The notes under the pieces were generated by a model, which ran no database searches, was not told the origin of the DNA, and saw only the letters and a list, made by a program, of their open reading frames with translations. The position numbers and the translations under genes are program-made. A DNA stretch of 64,000 nucleotides, taken from the NCBI GenBank assembly GCA_022402465.1, contig JAKRSH010000017.1, positions 124,001 to 188,000 of the forward strand. The letters are read 5' to 3'. The DNA is from Leptospiraceae bacterium (lineage in GTDB: Bacteria; Spirochaetota; Leptospiria; Leptospirales; Leptospiraceae). Position 1 is the first letter of the stretch. Every line of letters starts with the position of its first letter. Shown here piece by piece: positions 28,308 to 37,645 of the stretch.

Positions 28308-30260
28308 TTATATTAAATCCAAGGGATCAAAATCGATCTCCAGATATACTTTAGAATTTGCCTTCCATTTGCTTTGTATTGCTTTCACCAGTTCACGAGT
28401 TTTTTCATGTGAGGAAGTTTTTATTAGAATATGATTGCGAAAATATTTGTCCATTTTATAAAATGGGCAAGGAGAGGGTCCAAGCACAGTTAAACTAGGT
28501 TCCATAGTATTTCGAATAATTTCTGCGATGAACTGAATTTCTTTGTTGGATACATCTTCATCAACAGATCGAATTACGAGTCTTAGCAATCTTACAAAGG
28601 GAGGTAGGTTCATCTCTTTTCTGAATTGGATTTCATCTTGGTAAAAACCATCATAGTCTTGGTTCACTGCTTTTAATAAAACTGGATGCTTGGGGTCATG
28701 GGCTTCAATCAATACTAGACCTTTCTTGCTACTTCGTCCAGCTCTTCCGGCAACTTGCGTTAACAAGGAGAAAACTCTCTCATTGGCACGAAAATCTGGA
28801 ATACCCAATCCTTGGTTGGCATTTATCACTCCAACCAAAGTTACATTTGGCACATCAAGACCCTTGGCAATCATCTGGGTTCCTGTCAGAATATCCAATT
28901 CACCGTTGTACAAACGAGTAAGTATCCCATTCAAAATACTATGATTTTTAGATGTATCTTGGTCTAGGCGTTCAATTTTTGAATCTGGAATTGCTGTTAG
29001 CAAAAATTCTTCTAACTTTTGAGTTCCAGAGCCAATGAGTTCCAATTTTTTATGTTGGGTCTTTAATTTGTCAAAACTTTCTTTATAACCGCAGATATGA
29101 CACTGCAGAATTCCATTTTTATGATAACAAAGATTAGATGAACAATTGGGACAACCTAAAACCTTATTTTCCTCGGAAGAGTAAACAAAGGGAGCATACC
29201 CTCTCCTATTTAAAAGTAAAATAGTTTGCTCTTTTTTTGACGCTTGATGCTTAATTGCTTGCAATAATTCGAATCCAACAGCACCTTCGGATTCTTTTTT
29301 ATGAATTAATTTTACTATGGGCAGATTGGAAGAGGTCACTGCACGATTTTTTAATTCATAAAACTTAATTTTATTTTTCTTAGCTAAATAAAATGTTTCG
29401 ATTGAAGGTGTGGCTGAACCTAAAACCAACATGCCTTGGGATTTTGTAATTCGATAGTGTGCAATTTGTTTTGTGTGATACCTAGGACTTGAATTTTCTT
29501 TGTAGGAAGAATCGTGTTCCTCATCAATTATCACCAAACCAAGATTAGATACAGGTGCAAAAATAGCAGATCTCGTTCCTACTGCAATTCTTTTTTCACC
29601 CTTTAATAATCCTTGGTAAGCACGAAACCTTTGCGATGTTTTTAAGGCAGAATGAAGCAAGGCTAAATCTTTCGGAAAGATTGTTTCTAATTTTTTAAGT
29701 ATGTGGTAAGTTAGGGTAATTTCAGGAACGAGGAAAATTATGGATCGATTTGTTTTCTGAAGAATCTCTCTCATTAAATGGATATAAACTTCCGTCTTTC
29801 CTGATCCAGTGATTCCATAAATCAGATGAGTAGATGCTGCTTTTCCATAATCTGCCATAATATTCGAATAAGCATACTCCTGTTCTGAATTTAATGATTT
29901 AAAACTAGCATCAACGTCAACTATAGGTTCTTCTTCTCGAATTAATCTACGCCCTTGGGGTATCATTCTAAATAATGATTCTCCCAGACCTGCTAAATAA
30001 GTTGACTGCATCCAAAGAGCGAGATCCCATTGCTCTTCATTGATAATAGGTGAAGAATCAACTAATTTTAATATGGGTTTAATTTTGAAATTGGGTTCAT
30101 TATTATGAATTAAACTGATGATTCCTGTTAATTTTTTATTTCTAACATCTACTTCAACCCTAGATCCACGTTTAGCATGTGAAAATTTATCTGGCAAAAG
30201 ATAAGTAAGAGTTTCATTGTCCATGGGTAGATCGACAACGACATCAGCATACGAAATCAC
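28308..30260 (-). CDS. priA: Primosomal replication-restart helicase PriA
   Basis: DNA helicase that reloads the replisome at stalled forks; 650 residues. An N-terminal DNA-binding domain (about 1-100) precedes helicase motifs: Walker A GITGSGKTEVY, DEEH box (VIIDEEHD), GSATPS and motif V/VI (TQMIAKGLDVPNV, QVAGRAGR). In the zinc region only CPNC and CHIC remain; the flanking Cys pairs that normally form the second zinc site are both missing. The start shares one base with the stop of the UDG-like gene. Function is likely kept, but with one zinc. Confidence 0.95.
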   Translation of the reverse strand: MISYADVVVDLPMDNETLTYLLPDKFSHAKRGSRVEVDVRNKKLTGIISLIHNNEPNFKIKPILKLVDSSPIINEEQWDLALWMQSTYLAGLGESLFRMIPQGRRLIREEEPIVDVDASFKSLNSEQEYAYSNIMADYGKAASTHLIYGITGSGKTEVYIHLMREILQKTNRSIIFLVPEITLTYHILKKLETIFPKDLALLHSALKTSQRFRAYQGLLKGEKRIAVGTRSAIFAPVSNLGLVIIDEEHDSSYKENSSPRYHTKQIAHYRITKSQGMLVLGSATPSIETFYLAKKNKIKFYELKNRAVTSSNLPIVKLIHKKESEGAVGFELLQAIKHQASKKEQTILLLNRRGYAPFVYSSEENKVLGCPNCSSNLCYHKNGILQCHICGYKESFDKLKTQHKKLELIGSGTQKLEEFLLTAIPDSKIERLDQDTSKNHSILNGILTRLYNGELDILTGTQMIAKGLDVPNVTLVGVINANQGLGIPDFRANERVFSLLTQVAGRAGRSSKKGLVLIEAHDPKHPVLLKAVNQDYDGFYQDEIQFRKEMNLPPFVRLLRLVIRSVDEDVSNKEIQFIAEIIRNTMEPSLTVLGPSPCPFYKMDKYFRNHILIKTSSHEKTRELVKAIQSKWKANSKVYLEIDFDPLDLI

Positions 30261-31075
30261 TAAATATCTCCAGCAAGTTTAATCAATTTCTTAATATGTT
30301 CTTTCATTTCAGAAGATATTTTATTATAGTCCTCTTCCGATTTACTTTTTGCAAAAGATAGTGCTTCTGGTGAACGTGTAATTAAAAAAGGAATTTTGAT
30401 TTGATTTGGAAAATTCCAACTCATCACCTTGCCCTGATTAGCTTTACAAAATTCTTGATCCCAACGTAAAATTGCCGATGAGCCTAATACTAAAATAGCT
30501 TTGATGTTTTCTTTCACTACTGTTTCTAAAATTTGTGAATCGCACTCTATACTTCGTTTTTGCCATTGTTCCGAATTACTATTTTGGTTGAAATGACATC
30601 CAGGATATTCTTGGTAAAAAAATTCTTCATAATTTTCATGTATACTTTCTTGCATGAGTTCACTAAATAAAGATTCTATTTCTTGGGTTCTAAAAATAAT
30701 TTTATTAGACCTTTTAGCAAAGGACGCAGATTTGATTCCTGAATTGCCAGAGTAATGTAAGATTAATAATTTCTTTCTACCTCTTTGAAGAAAAGAACGA
30801 ATTCCTCTTTCGCGATCTATACATCTCTTGCAGGAAAAGTTTCTTGTTAAATATTGATCAACTGCAACTATATCACCTTCGGAACTGAGGATGGTTTTAT
30901 CAGCTAATTGAAAATGTTCTTTAGAAATTGCTTTAAATACAAAAGGGATTTCATCAGGGAATGGCTCTGATTTAAAGTGATGTATAGGAAAACTTTCATT
31001 CTGCAAAAGAAAATGACTATCCCTCAATATAGATTCTAGTTTATTTAATCGAGATTTATATTCTGTTGACTTCAT
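30260..31075 (-). CDS. Divergent uracil-DNA glycosylase superfamily-like protein with four candidate Fe-S cysteines
   Basis: A 271-residue protein. Cys82 and Cys85 (C-x2-C) and Cys160 and Cys178 (C-x17-C) match the spacing of the 4Fe-4S cysteines in family 4 and 5 uracil-DNA glycosylases. Between them LLILHYSGNSG (103-113) lies where those enzymes have the catalytic GEAPG motif, and LITRSPEAL (221-229) where they have HPS/HPA. Both catalytic motifs are therefore changed, although ILVLGSSA (194-201) fits the conserved strand. It may be a DNA-binding Fe-S relative or act on another lesion. It lies between ntrX-like and priA with one-base junctions. Confidence 0.5.
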   Translation of the reverse strand: MKSTEYKSRLNKLESILRDSHFLLQNESFPIHHFKSEPFPDEIPFVFKAISKEHFQLADKTILSSEGDIVAVDQYLTRNFSCKRCIDRERGIRSFLQRGRKKLLILHYSGNSGIKSASFAKRSNKIIFRTQEIESLFSELMQESIHENYEEFFYQEYPGCHFNQNSNSEQWQKRSIECDSQILETVVKENIKAILVLGSSAILRWDQEFCKANQGKVMSWNFPNQIKIPFLITRSPEALSFAKSKSEEDYNKISSEMKEHIKKLIKLAGDI

Positions 31076-31076
31076 A

Positions 31077-32420
31077 TCATTCCGAAAAACTTTCTATTGG
31101 AATATTTAGATTTTTTAACTTACGATATAAATGTGTTCTTTCTATTCCCAAAACTTTACTCGCTTTAGTTACATTTCCTTCACAGTTTTGTAAGGTTTTA
31201 AAAATATATTGCCTTTCAAATTCATCCTTAGCTGATTTTAAATCACCTTTTGCTACCATCTCATTTGCTTTCTTAAAGCCTACCAGTGACTCTATAACAT
31301 CCTGACTTCTTATATTTTCATTTGGAACCATAATGGAAAGTCTTTCAATGACATTTTTTAACTCACGAATATTTCCAGGCCAAAAGTGATTTACCAAGTT
31401 TGTGATAGCTTCATTTTCTAATTTTTTAGGGAGGAGGTTATTTTCAGAAATGGATTTTTTTAAATAATGCTCAACGAGAATTGGAATGTCTTGCTTTCTT
31501 TCTCTTAGCGGAGGTAAATTTATTGGAATTACATTTAACCTATAATATAAATCTTCTCTAAATTTGCCTTCCTTTATTGCATCCTCTACTGGAATATTCG
31601 TAGCAGCTATAACTCTAACATCTACTGAAATTGTTTCGGAGCCACCTACTCTTTCAAATCTTTGCTCTTGTAGTACACGTAGAACTTTGGCTTGAGTAGC
31701 CAAAGACATATCACATATTTCATCTAAGAAAAGTGTACCATTATTTGCTAATTCGAATCTTCCAATCTTTCTATCTATAGCTCCTGTAAATGCACCTTTT
31801 TCGTGACCAAATAATTCTGATTCTATAAGTTCTTCAGGTATAGCTGCGCAATTTAATTCTATAAAATTTTGTTGTTTACGTTTGGAATTTTTAAAAATAG
31901 CTCTTGCTACTAATTCTTTACCAGTTCCATTTTCACCATAAATAAAAACTCGAGCATTGGTTGAGGCAGCTTGCGAGATAGCAAATTTTACTTTCTTTAT
32001 ACCAAGAGATTCTCCCAAGATCTCATCAAATTCCAAAGTAAATCCAGGAATATCATTTGATTCTTTTTTCTGAACAGCTAAGTCAATAGTAGATAAAACT
32101 TTTTCTATAGAAAGTGGTTTCTCTAAAAAATCAACTGCGCCTTTTTTTGTAGCATTCACTGCAAGTTCAATAGTTGCATGTCCCGATATCATTAATACAG
32201 GAATAGTTGGATAGATTTTTCTACACTCATCTAATAGTTGCAATCCGTCTTCTTTCCCTATCCAAACATCTAACAAGATTAGATCTGGGCGATCTTTTTG
32301 CAAAGATTTTAAAAGAGTTTTGCCTGATGCAAACTCTTCAACTAAGTGATCTTCATCTTCGAGAATAGCTTTAAGGGATTTCCTTATATCCTTCTCATCA
32401 TCACAAATAAAGATTTTCAT
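31077..32420 (-). CDS. Sigma-54-dependent response regulator, NtrX-like
   Basis: A 447-residue activator with three domains: receiver (about 1-120) with phospho-acceptor Asp51 in LILLDVW; AAA+ domain (about 135-370) with Walker A GENGTGKE, the GAFTGA loop that contacts sigma-54, and the Walker B LFLDEICDM; and a Fis-type helix-turn-helix (about 405-445, GNVTKASKVLGIERTHLYRKL). All residues for sigma-54 activation are intact. It overlaps its sensor kinase by one base and shares the transcript with rpoN. Its target genes cannot be read from the window. Confidence 0.93.
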   Translation of the reverse strand: MKIFICDDEKDIRKSLKAILEDEDHLVEEFASGKTLLKSLQKDRPDLILLDVWIGKEDGLQLLDECRKIYPTIPVLMISGHATIELAVNATKKGAVDFLEKPLSIEKVLSTIDLAVQKKESNDIPGFTLEFDEILGESLGIKKVKFAISQAASTNARVFIYGENGTGKELVARAIFKNSKRKQQNFIELNCAAIPEELIESELFGHEKGAFTGAIDRKIGRFELANNGTLFLDEICDMSLATQAKVLRVLQEQRFERVGGSETISVDVRVIAATNIPVEDAIKEGKFREDLYYRLNVIPINLPPLRERKQDIPILVEHYLKKSISENNLLPKKLENEAITNLVNHFWPGNIRELKNVIERLSIMVPNENIRSQDVIESLVGFKKANEMVAKGDLKSAKDEFERQYIFKTLQNCEGNVTKASKVLGIERTHLYRKLKNLNIPIESFSE

Positions 32421-34222
32421 TATATGGCCTCTGAAAGACTTAAAGGGAGTTGAATAATAAATTTACAACCACCTAATTTAGAATCTTCTACAAGGATATG
32501 CCCATGGTGATCAATAATAGTTTTCTGAACTATAGCCAGACCAATTCCAGATCCATGTTTTTCTTTAGTAGAATAATAAGGCTCAAAGACTTTTTTCTTT
32601 AATTCAGTCGTTAATCCTGGTCCGGAATCTTCTATTATGATGGAAACAATTCTTTTCATGACTTTACGATCTAACTTAGATGAAACTATTATTTTTTGGT
32701 TAGAAAGATCTTCCTTCGACTCTTCAATCGCTTCAACTGCATTTTTTATTAAATTATTAACTACACCAAGAAATAGTCTTCTATCTAAAAAAACTTCTGG
32801 CAGAGATGGTGCAAATTTTGATTGAATTTGAATATCTGTTGATTCTTGAAACAATCTGATTGATTCTTCCAGAATAGGATTTAATTCTTGGTTAATTAAA
32901 GTAGGAACAGGCATCCTGGCGAATTCTGAAAATTCTTTTACCAAGTGTTCTAGAACTCTCACCTGATTGATAATAGTTTCTGTAGAATCCAAAATAACTT
33001 CCTTCAATTTTTCTGGGTTAGTATTCGCAATGTATTTCTTTCGAATTCTTTCAGTAGAAAGTAAAATTGGAGTAAGTGGGTTTTTTATTTCATGAGCCAT
33101 TCTTTGAGCAACCTCTTTCCAAGCGGCCACACGTTGTATGTGCATCAATTCATCATTTTTTGATTTTAAATCTTTTACCATTTGATTGAAAGATGCAATA
33201 AGAATACCCATTTCACCTTCTTCTTTAAGATTTAAATTTACATTTTGATCTCCCGAAGAAACTTTCTGAGTAGCATTCGCTAAGGTTATAATTGGGTTCG
33301 AAATGTTTCTTGCAAATATGAAAGAGAAAAATACAGAAAAAGCAAACATAAAAACTGAAAAAATTCCTATTGCTAATCTAGCACTTGAAGGAATTTTTTC
33401 TTTCCAGAGATTAAGTGCTTCATAAGAATTTCGTATGGATACTATATTATAAACATGTTGCGTATTGTTTATATGAAGTTTTTTTCCAATAAGAACATAA
33501 CCTCTTGGCTTCCAATTCAATTTATATAAAAATAATATTTTATCATTTTTATAAAGAGTATAATTAGGAATTTCAGAATATTCGTTTTTTGTAAAATTTT
33601 TTGATTGGATTTTCTCTTTTAATGCAATAGTTTCTAAAATTGCTTTTCCGTTATTATCAAATAAACCTATGTAATAATTAGTATAATCCATAATTTTTAA
33701 TTCAAAAGCCTTTTCTAAAAATTCTTCCTCTTTAAATGTTCTATTATTCATCCATTCTTGAAGAACTATAACTTTCTGCTCTAATTCAATCCTATCTTCT
33801 AATTCATCTTTCTTTATTATTTCCATACTGGAATTCAGTGCGTTTGTAATATCAATTCTATACAATGTTTCTATCATTTTCCCGGTTAAATTAGAAGATA
33901 GGATAAATATTGGTATTGAAGGCAATAAGGCAACAAAAAGGAAGGCAAGTGTTAAACGATAGCGTATTGAGCTACGAATTTTACCTGTTTCTTTATTTCT
34001 CTTATTTCTATAAATATAGGATACAATTACAGAAAGTATGAAAAATGGGAGAATGAAGATTATATAAGTATCTAATTTATTTATTATTTCAAATTCATCT
34101 CTTCCTGAAAAATAAAAAAATTCTGCGAAAAATATTCCAATTATTATACTAAATGAAAAAACAAAAAAATCTCTTACGTAGTATCTTATTTCATCGTTTT
34201 TAATGAGTTTAAATCTTTGCAT
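32420..34222 (-). CDS. Membrane sensor histidine kinase, NtrY-like
   Basis: A 600-residue kinase. Membrane helices lie near 18-38, 52-72 and 90-112, then an extracytoplasmic or PAS-like sensor region (about 115-275), a further helix (about 283-304), a HAMP domain (305-355), and the transmitter with phospho-His377 (RMAHEIKNPLTP), N box (NNLIKNAVEA), G boxes (EDSGPGL, GSGIGLAI). This layout matches NtrY. It forms a pair with the adjacent sigma-54 activator. The operon position behind ptsH suggests sensing linked to nitrogen, carbon or envelope status, but no signal can be deduced. Confidence 0.92.
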   Translation of the reverse strand: MQRFKLIKNDEIRYYVRDFFVFSFSIIIGIFFAEFFYFSGRDEFEIINKLDTYIIFILPFFILSVIVSYIYRNKRNKETGKIRSSIRYRLTLAFLFVALLPSIPIFILSSNLTGKMIETLYRIDITNALNSSMEIIKKDELEDRIELEQKVIVLQEWMNNRTFKEEEFLEKAFELKIMDYTNYYIGLFDNNGKAILETIALKEKIQSKNFTKNEYSEIPNYTLYKNDKILFLYKLNWKPRGYVLIGKKLHINNTQHVYNIVSIRNSYEALNLWKEKIPSSARLAIGIFSVFMFAFSVFFSFIFARNISNPIITLANATQKVSSGDQNVNLNLKEEGEMGILIASFNQMVKDLKSKNDELMHIQRVAAWKEVAQRMAHEIKNPLTPILLSTERIRKKYIANTNPEKLKEVILDSTETIINQVRVLEHLVKEFSEFARMPVPTLINQELNPILEESIRLFQESTDIQIQSKFAPSLPEVFLDRRLFLGVVNNLIKNAVEAIEESKEDLSNQKIIVSSKLDRKVMKRIVSIIIEDSGPGLTTELKKKVFEPYYSTKEKHGSGIGLAIVQKTIIDHHGHILVEDSKLGGCKFIIQLPLSLSEAI

Positions 34223-34224
34223 AG

Positions 34225-34491
34225 TTACGCTGCAAAGTTTGATTCAATTATTTCTTTCAGTTTTTCTATTGCCTCTTCTTCCTTATCTCCATCTGCAATG
34301 ATTGTAAATTCTGCACCAGGTCCTAAGGCTAACATCATGAGTCCTAGTATAGATTTTCCATTTACGGTGACCTCATCTCTTACGACAGAAATTTCACAAG
34401 GAAATAGAGAAGCTGCTTTTACAAATACAGATGCAGGTCTTGCATGGAGACCATTACTATCAGAATTAATTTTTGCCAGGTGTTGTTTCAA
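34225..34491 (-). CDS. ptsH: Phosphocarrier protein HPr
   Basis: An 88-residue HPr with phospho-His16 in GLHARPA and the regulatory Ser47 in GKSILGLMML, equivalent to His15 and Ser46 of the family. Both sites are present, so HPr kinase can act on it. The start is TTG (34491), lying 26 bases inside hprK; no ATG is available before the conserved part. No enzyme I or enzyme II gene is in the window, so here it is more likely regulatory than a sugar transporter part. Confidence 0.93.
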   Translation of the reverse strand: MKQHLAKINSDSNGLHARPASVFVKAASLFPCEISVVRDEVTVNGKSILGLMMLALGPGAEFTIIADGDKEEEAIEKLKEIIESNFAA

Positions 34492-35428
34492 TTTGACTCT
34501 GTTTTATGTATTGTGTTAATTTCTTATTAAATTCTTGGGCTGAATTCTTTCCCATTTTTTTTAATCTTTGGTTCATAGCTGCAGTCTCAACAATAATTGG
34601 AATATTTCTACCTGGTTTAACTGGTAATTCTATAAAAGGAATTTGGAGTCCTAGAATTTCCTCTGTCAGGTTATCAATTCCTGTTCTATCAAATTCTAAG
34701 GTATCATCCCAGTCTTTTAAATTTATGATTAATTCTATAATCTTATGATCTCTTACGGAGCCCACTCCAAAAATATCTTTGATGTTGATAATGCCCATTC
34801 CCCGAATTTCCATATGGTGTCTGAGCAAATCAGAACATGAACCAATCAAATAACTCTCTGAAAGTCTTCTTATTTCAACCATATCGTCTGCAACGAGTCT
34901 ATGACCTCGTTCTATTAATTCAAGAGCGGTTTCACTTTTTCCAACTCCACTTTTTCCAGTTAGCAATATTCCTATTCCATAGACTTCAATTAAGACACCG
35001 TGACGAACTGTTCTTGGGGCTAAGGCTCTGTCCAAAATTTGAGATATTAAAGTAATGAATTTGTGGGTAGATAATTTTGAAATAAATAAAGGAATGTCTT
35101 TTTTATTACAAATTTCAATAAATATATTTGATGGAGGATTGCCATGGGTGAAAACAATACAATTCAAATGGTAACTGAAAAATATTTCAGAAATTTTATT
35201 TAATTTGTCTTCATCTAAAGAATTCAAATATGCCCACTCACCTTTACCAAATACTTGAATTCTATCATGAGCAAAAAAATCAAAAAAGCCTGTGAGAGAC
35301 AAACCTGGTCGATTTATTTCAGAATTTGAGATCCTATTTCCTAAACCTTTATCACCAGCAATAGCTTCTAACTCTAAGTCATCGTGCTCCTTCATGATAG
35401 TTTCTACTGTAATTCCTGGAACTGGCAT
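34466..35428 (-). CDS. hprK: HPr kinase/phosphorylase
   Basis: Phosphorylates and dephosphorylates HPr on its serine according to metabolite levels. The 320-residue protein has an N-terminal domain (1-130) and a catalytic domain with RHGVLIEVYG, Walker A GKSGVGKS (158-165), the phosphorylase Asp-Asp in LVADDMVEI and the signature IRGMGIINI. Length is normal. It overlaps ptsH by 26 bases, so the enzyme and its substrate are made together, and it follows rpoN by two bases. Confidence 0.96.
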   Translation of the reverse strand: MPVPGITVETIMKEHDDLELEAIAGDKGLGNRISNSEINRPGLSLTGFFDFFAHDRIQVFGKGEWAYLNSLDEDKLNKISEIFFSYHLNCIVFTHGNPPSNIFIEICNKKDIPLFISKLSTHKFITLISQILDRALAPRTVRHGVLIEVYGIGILLTGKSGVGKSETALELIERGHRLVADDMVEIRRLSESYLIGSCSDLLRHHMEIRGMGIINIKDIFGVGSVRDHKIIELIINLKDWDDTLEFDRTGIDNLTEEILGLQIPFIELPVKPGRNIPIIVETAAMNQRLKKMGKNSAQEFNKKLTQYIKQSQIETTPGKN

Positions 35429-35430
35429 AT

Positions 35431-36852
35431 TTATCCTTTGAAGTGACTGATTCGTTTTCTTTGGTTAGATGGAAGAATTCTAAGAATTTTTCTATATTTA
35501 GCAACTGTCCTTCGAGCTATTTCTATTCCATTTTTCTCCATTTCGTCAACAATATCTTGGTCAGATAATGGATTAGATTCGTCCTCCTTTTTAACCATTT
35601 CAAGTATCATGTCATGGATCTTTTTGGAAGAAGCCTTACCACCTTCTGTGGATTTGACACCAGATGAAAAGAACCATTTAAGTTCATAGATTCCCCATTT
35701 AGTTTGGATGTATTTGTTAGTAGTAATTCTAGAAACTGTGGATTCCGATAGATTCGTTTTTTCTGAAATATCTTTTAAGGTTAAAGGTTCAGTATGAGAT
35801 ACTCCATGGATAAAAAAATCATTTTGTGCTTCAATAATGGCTTTAACTGTTTTAAATAAAGTTTGTTTCCTTTGATTTACACTTCTGATGAGCCAATTTG
35901 CTGAATTTAGTTTATTAGATATAAATTCTTTATCTTCATTAGAACTTTTAGATGATAAGTATGTTTTATATTCTTTGTTGATGATTAATTTTGGTAACCA
36001 TTCATCATTAATAAATATTGAAAACTCTTCGCCTTCTTGTTCTATAATAACATCTGGTATTATATAATCAGTTTTTCTTGCTTGGTAAAGTGTGGCTGGA
36101 TAAGGTTCTAATTTTTTAATAAACTTCGCATTTTCACTCACTTCATCTTCTGTAAGTTTCAATGCTTTTCCAATTTTTTTGTATTCGAATTTTTCTAAAT
36201 CTGCTAGGTGCTCTTTGATCAATTCATGTAAAATAGAATTATCAGGAAAGAGAATTTTTGATTGAATAAATAAAGTCTCTTGAACATTTAAAGCTCCTAT
36301 CCCTATAGGATCACATTCTTGGATAAGAGTTCTAACCTTATTGATCGACTTCATTTGAAGTTTCATTTCTTTAGCTACAACTTCAAGATCAGCAGAAATA
36401 AAACCTTTATCATCAATAAGAGAAACTAAAACTTCGGCTGTGTAATACTCCGATTCAGTTATATCTAATAAACGCAACTGAGCAAGTAAATGCTCACTTA
36501 AAGATGTTGGAACAGTAGAAGATTCAATATATTTTTGATTTCTGTCAGAGGCTTCTGAGTCATAGTATTTTGGATTCTCAATACTATAATTATCTCCCCA
36601 ATTGCTTTCTGTGTCCTTAAGGAGATTATTTTTTTCTATAGATCTTACTTCTGTCATTGAATAAAGTTCTGGAGTTTTTATTTTTTCTTCAGAGTTAGTA
36701 TCTTCTAATAAAGGATTTTCAAGTAATTCTGATTGGATTTTGTCAGAGAGCTCTAAGGTAGACAGTGCAAGTAGTTCAATAGATTGGCGTAGATCTTGCG
36801 TCATAACCAACTTTTGAGATTGTCTTTGAACTAATTGGGTACCTAGATTCAT
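35431..36852 (-). CDS. rpoN: RNA polymerase sigma-54 factor
   Basis: A 473-residue sigma-54. Region I is recognised by LVQRQSQKLVMTQDLRQSIELL (the activator-contact helices), followed by an acidic region II, the core-binding and helix-turn-helix regions (DISEKTNLSESTVSRITTNKY), and the diagnostic RpoN box ARRTVAKYR near 450. It directs transcription from -24/-12 promoters and needs an AAA+ activator such as the NtrX-like protein downstream. It lies ten bases after lptB, the same neighbourhood as in proteobacteria. Confidence 0.97.
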   Translation of the reverse strand: MNLGTQLVQRQSQKLVMTQDLRQSIELLALSTLELSDKIQSELLENPLLEDTNSEEKIKTPELYSMTEVRSIEKNNLLKDTESNWGDNYSIENPKYYDSEASDRNQKYIESSTVPTSLSEHLLAQLRLLDITESEYYTAEVLVSLIDDKGFISADLEVVAKEMKLQMKSINKVRTLIQECDPIGIGALNVQETLFIQSKILFPDNSILHELIKEHLADLEKFEYKKIGKALKLTEDEVSENAKFIKKLEPYPATLYQARKTDYIIPDVIIEQEGEEFSIFINDEWLPKLIINKEYKTYLSSKSSNEDKEFISNKLNSANWLIRSVNQRKQTLFKTVKAIIEAQNDFFIHGVSHTEPLTLKDISEKTNLSESTVSRITTNKYIQTKWGIYELKWFFSSGVKSTEGGKASSKKIHDMILEMVKKEDESNPLSDQDIVDEMEKNGIEIARRTVAKYRKILRILPSNQRKRISHFKG

Positions 36853-36862
36853 AGATTTAGTT

Positions 36863-37645
36863 CTAGAGAGAGAAATCCTCTCCTAAGTAAATTCTCCTTG
36901 TTTCTGGGTCATTTATCAATTCATCTGCGGTTCCAGATATAAGTATCTTTCCGCTATACATGATGTATGCTCTATCCGTGATTTTTAAAGTTTCTCTCAC
37001 GTTGTGATCAGTTATCAGAATTCCTAAACCTTTATCTTTAAGACTTTTAATAACATTTTGTATGTCTTTGACAGCTATAGGATCGACTCCAGCAAAAGGC
37101 TCATCTAATAAGATAAAATCAGGTTTGGTGACCAAAGCACGTGCGATTTCACAACGTCTTCTTTCTCCACCAGAAAGAGTATAACCTTTTTGGTTAGCAA
37201 CTCTCATGATTTGTAGCTCTAATAATAATTCATCTCTACGGGATTGGATTTCTTCTCTAGGAAGTTTCATAGTTTCAAGAATAGCTTCTAAGTTTTCAGC
37301 AACAGTGAGCTTACGAAAAATAGATGCTTCCTGAGCTAAGTAACCAACACCCATTCTTGCACGAACATGCATGGGTGATTTGGTAAGATCTTGGTCATCA
37401 ATAAAGACAGTTCCTTCGTCTGGAGTAACAAAGCCTACTGACATATAAAAAGATGTGGTCTTACCAGCTCCATTTGGACCAAGCAATCCAACTATTTCAC
37501 CTTTTTGGATATGAAAGCTTACTCCATCGACAACTCTTTTTCTGTTGTAGATTTTGACCAAATTTTCCATACGAAAGGTTTTTTGATTGGCAGGCAAAAC
37601 TACAGATTGTTTAGTTTCAACACTTTTTTTCTTAGATTTAGTCAT
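36863..37645 (-). CDS. lptB: LPS export ABC transporter ATP-binding protein LptB
   Basis: The 260-residue ATPase that drives LPS extraction from the inner membrane with LptF/G. Motifs: Walker [14 protein letters not shown]-loop ([14 protein letters not shown], specific to LptB), signature LSGGERRR, Walker [14 protein letters not shown] and the switch [10 protein letters not shown] basic N-terminal extension of about 25 residues precedes the core. It overlaps lptA by four bases. No lptF or lptG is present in the window. Confidence 0.97.
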   Translation of the reverse strand: MTKSKKKSVETKQSVVLPANQKTFRMENLVKIYNRKRVVDGVSFHIQKGEIVGLLGPNGAGKTTSFYMSVGFVTPDEGTVFIDDQDLTKSPMHVRARMGVGYLAQEASIFRKLTVAENLEAILETMKLPREEIQSRRDELLLELQIMRVANQKGYTLSGGERRRCEIARALVTKPDFILLDEPFAGVDPIAVKDIQNVIKSLKDKGLGILITDHNVRETLKITDRAYIMYSGKILISGTADELINDPETRRIYLGEDFSL

